A stretch of 7,256 nt of DNA from Planctomycetaceae bacterium (lineage in GTDB: Bacteria; Planctomycetota; Planctomycetia; Planctomycetales; Planctomycetaceae). This document shows positions 5,480-7,256 of this stretch, piece by piece. A program made the translations under genes and the position numbers. The stretch's first letter is position 1; each line of letters begins with the position of its first letter. The notes beneath the pieces were generated by a model. It was not told where the DNA came from. It searched no databases and saw only the letters and a list, made by a program, of their open reading frames with translations. The stretch lies in contig JAEUIG010000487.1 of NCBI GenBank assembly GCA_016795125.1, forward strand, positions 1-7,256, written 5' to 3'.

Positions 5480-7256
5480 TCACCCCTTGCGGAAATCGAG
5501 TCCCTTGTCGTCCTTTCCGCCGCCGAGGCCCTGGAAGTGGAATGCGCCGTTCTGCGGGGGGGTGATGGTCGCCAGCATCACGCCGCCGACATCGGGCTGC
5601 AGGACGAGGTCAGTCCCTTCGAGCACGTAGACTCCCTCGACCTTCGTGTCTTTACCATTGCTGGAATAGGTCCAGGTGAAATTGCCGTCGGCGGTGAGTT
5701 CGAGCTTGAACTTTGCATTGTCGGCGCCGGAGGCGTTCCACGTGCCGGCCAGGTCTGCGGCCGGAATCTGCGGGGCTTCGGCGGCGGCATCCGGTGCCGG
5801 TGGCGGCTCGGGGTTGGTGCCGGGCAATGCATCGGGGCCAGTCAGCATCTGCAGCATCTGGGCGGCGACCTGATCTTTCGGATTCGCCGCGACGACCTTC
5901 TGCAGCTGCTGCGCGGCTTCCGCAGAGTGACCGGCCGTCAGGTAGTGATACGCCAGGACGAACCGCGCATCCGCCGCCTGCGGATTCTGCTTGATGTAGT
6001 CTTCGAGAGCACGCAACTGCTGCGTGTAGGTGTCGACACTGGTGTACAGCCCGCTCAGGGTCGTCCAGTCCCAGCCGGGACCGACGGCCAGCACGGCATT
6101 GAGCGTCGCCGCGGCGTCGCGGTACTTGCCCGTGGCGAACAGTATCAAGGCGCGGAACTCATGCAGGGCCGCATCGTCGGGGCGATACGCCAAGGCGGCG
6201 TTGATCCCCTGCATCGCCTCATCGTAGTTGCCGGCGATGAAGGCCTCGCGCCCCTTCTCGAAGGCCGCCATGCCGGGATCTGTCGTCCCCGCATCCGGCG
6301 CTGCTGCCGACTGAGCGGGTGCTGCCGCCGTTGTCGTCGCCGGCTCGGTGTACTGCTGCTGCTCATAGACGACGAGCGGCTGCGAGTAGTTGATCGAGAC
6401 GGTGCTGCTGACGGGATACGGCTGGTAATAGTACGGGTTATAGTACGGCGCGTAGCCGAACCAGTAATTGAGACGGTTGACGCCCCAGGCGGTGATGCCA
6501 AAGCCGGCCGCCCAGGGATGCTCATCCCACATGTGGTGCCAATAGTTGTCGTAGTGACCGCCCCAGCAGCCGTGATGCCAGTAGTCGTGATCGTGCCAGC
6601 GATTGTTGTTGCCCCATTGCTGCCAGTCCTCGCGAACATCGTCGCGGTGGTCCCAGCGATCATTGCGCCAGTCATCGCGATTGTTATTCATCCGGTTCTG
6701 GAGATCGTCGCGGCGTTCCGGACGATGATTCTGCCGATCCGCCATCCAGTCCTGGCGATTGTCGAAGCGGCCGGGATCGTCCCAGCTCGGCCGGTCGCCA
6801 GCGCCGGGCCGATTTCCTTCGCCGGGCCGATTCCCTGCACCGGGTCGGTTCCCTTCGCCAGGCAGAATTGACGGACGATTGCCGCCTCCGGCGATCCCGT
6901 CGCCCCCCTGACCAGGTCGAATCCCCGGTCGTTCAACCCCCCCGCCTCCCTGCCCGGGTCGAGTCGTTGGCCGTTGCGTGCCGGCGCCACCCTGTCCAGG
7001 GCGCGTGGTGGGACGGTCGTTGATGCCGGGCCGATTTCCCCCGGGCCGTGCGCCGTCGGCAATACCACTCCCCCCGCCGGGCCGCGTTGTTCCGGCGCCG
7101 CCAGCTCCGGCACCCGGGAAGTTCACATTTCCGGGACCGTTGCCGCCGCCGGGACGGTTTCCGCCCCCGGCGACTCCGCTCCCACCGCCGCCTGGTCGTG
7201 TCGCGCCTCCGGCTCCACCGCCTGGTCGACTGACACCTCCACCACTTCCGCCGGGG
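5480..7256 (-). CDS. TPR protein with RPG-rich N-terminal tract and Trp/His-rich segment (5' end outside window)
   Basis: The frame is open to the right edge, giving 591 visible residues; the true start and any signal peptide lie outside. The GTG at 7126 falls inside the repeat tract and is not a credible start. Visible residues 1-156 are Gly/Pro/Arg/Asn low complexity with 13 RPG motifs, including a three-unit 14-residue repeat. Residues 158-248 are rich in Trp, His, Asp, Arg and Asn (motifs such as NRDDW and DYWHHGCWGG). A hydrophobic patch (WAAGFGITAWGV) and a Tyr/Pro-rich stretch (FGYAPYYNPYYYQPYP) follow, then a Thr/Ala/Gln linker. Residues 329-473 contain TPR-like helices (FEKGREAFIAGNYDEAMQGI; later FVLAYHYLTAGHSAEAAQQL). 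After a Pro/Ala linker, residues 499-591 (LAGTWNASG onward) look like a small beta-rich, possibly lipocalin-like domain. The composition suggests an exported or envelope protein, perhaps a scaffold. The function is unknown to me. Confidence 0.8.
   Translation of the reverse strand, partial: PGGSGGGVSRPGGGAGGATRPGGGGSGVAGGGNRPGGGNGPGNVNFPGAGAGGAGTTRPGGGSGIADGARPGGNRPGINDRPTTRPGQGGAGTQRPTTRPGQGGGGVERPGIRPGQGGDGIAGGGNRPSILPGEGNRPGAGNRPGEGNRPGAGDRPSWDDPGRFDNRQDWMADRQNHRPERRDDLQNRMNNNRDDWRNDRWDHRDDVREDWQQWGNNNRWHDHDYWHHGCWGGHYDNYWHHMWDEHPWAAGFGITAWGVNRLNYWFGYAPYYNPYYYQPYPVSSTVSINYSQPLVVYEQQQYTEPATTTAAAPAQSAAAPDAGTTDPGMAAFEKGREAFIAGNYDEAMQGINAALAYRPDDAALHEFRALILFATGKYRDAAATLNAVLAVGPGWDWTTLSGLYTSVDTYTQQLRALEDYIKQNPQAADARFVLAYHYLTAGHSAEAAQQLQKVVAANPKDQVAAQMLQMLTGPDALPGTNPEPPPAPDAAAEAPQIPAADLAGTWNASGADNAKFKLELTADGNFTWTYSSNGKDTKVEGVYVLEGTDLVLQPDVGGVMLATITPPQNGAFHFQGLGGGKDDKGLDFRKG
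6515..6784 (-). other. Trp/His/Asp-rich segment within the TPR protein
   Basis: About 90 codons dominated by Trp, His, Asp, Arg and Asn, beginning with NRQDW and NRDDW motifs and ending with a dense HDHDYWHHGCWGG / HYDNYWHHMWDEHPW cluster. The histidine density could support metal binding, but no known metal-site motif is recognised. It joins the RPG-rich tract to the hydrophobic and tyrosine-rich stretch. Confidence 0.5.
6791..6862 (-). repeat. Two tandem 36-bp units encoding PGEGNRPGAG(N/D)R
   Basis: Units 6827-6862 and 6791-6826 encode PGEGNRPGAGNR and PGEGNRPGAGDR, identical in 11 of 12 residues but in only 27 of 36 bases. Most base differences are silent, so the protein sequence appears to be what is maintained, rather than this being a very recent duplication. 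Confidence 0.75.
6893..7018 (-). repeat. Three tandem 42-bp units encoding a 14-residue RPGQGG repeat
   Basis: Units 6977-7018, 6935-6976 and 6893-6934 encode DRPTTRPGQGGAGT, QRPTTRPGQGGGGV and ERPGIRPGQGGDGI. The fixed core is xRPxxRPGQGGxGx. They lie within the longer Gly/Pro/Arg-rich N-terminal tract of the TPR protein, which is irregular on either side. Confidence 0.75.

Noticed and set aside
5537..6871. 444-codon + frame opposite the TPR gene, with a valine/isoleucine-rich end
   Set aside because: The hydrophobic stretch mirrors the Asn/Asp/Arg/His codons of the minus-strand gene. No start signal or domain is visible.
7124..7126. GTG as start of the TPR protein
   Set aside because: It falls in the middle of the Gly/Pro/Arg-rich tract, and the frame stays open with the same composition for 43 more codons to the window edge.
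1..7256. Mobile elements, CRISPR arrays, tRNA or rRNA genes, defence or biosynthetic clusters
   Set aside because: I saw no transposase or integrase motifs, no regularly spaced repeats with unique spacers, and no tRNA-like folds. Gene content is mostly housekeeping plus lineage-typical proteins.

Overview
This is a GC-rich bacterial window, most likely from a member of the Planctomycetota. The lineage call rests on three things: a Tat-exported DUF1501 protein, a membrane-anchored Gfo/Idh/MocA-like protein, and a Gly-Pro-Arg / Trp-His-rich TPR protein, all of types I associate with planctomycetes. It also rests on the widely spaced genes and on degenerate intergenic hairpins built from CACAAAG/CACGAAG units. 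The assignment is inference; there is no rRNA or other lineage marker here.

Layout, left to right: (1) pyrF on the + strand (142-1080), a subfamily-2 orotidine 5'-phosphate decarboxylase. (2) A convergent gap with a 10-bp-stem palindrome and a second GC-rich hairpin. (3) A minus-strand gene (1240-2646) for a protein with a Gfo/Idh/MocA-like N-terminal half, followed by two membrane segments flanking a small domain that resembles OmpA. (4) A 291-bp gap with a CACAAAG/CACGAAG inverted repeat and a 17-bp palindrome. (5) A minus-strand gene (2938-4347) for a Tat-exported DUF1501 protein. (6) A 207-bp divergent control region with a perfect 14-bp palindrome and a near-copy of the first hairpin. 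(7) A plus-strand DtxR/MntR-family metalloregulator (4555-5232). (8) A convergent gap with a 28-bp imperfect hairpin. (9) A minus-strand gene, open to the right edge (5480-7256), for a TPR protein whose visible N-terminal part is an RPG-rich low-complexity tract, followed by a Trp/His/Asp-rich segment, TPRs and a small C-terminal domain that is probably beta-rich.

The genes do not form an evident operon or one pathway: neighbours are convergent, divergent, or separated by hundreds of bases. The most plausible functional link is local: the metalloregulator and the DUF1501 gene share a divergent intergenic region with a palindrome next to the DUF1501 ribosome binding site. I found no mobile element, CRISPR array, tRNA or rRNA, and no convincing new multi-gene system. 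The points most worth checking are the unusual architecture and apparent loss of the catalytic lysine in the 1240-2646 protein, the two families of intergenic hairpins, the 14-residue tandem repeats in the right-edge protein, and the metal-site composition of the regulator.
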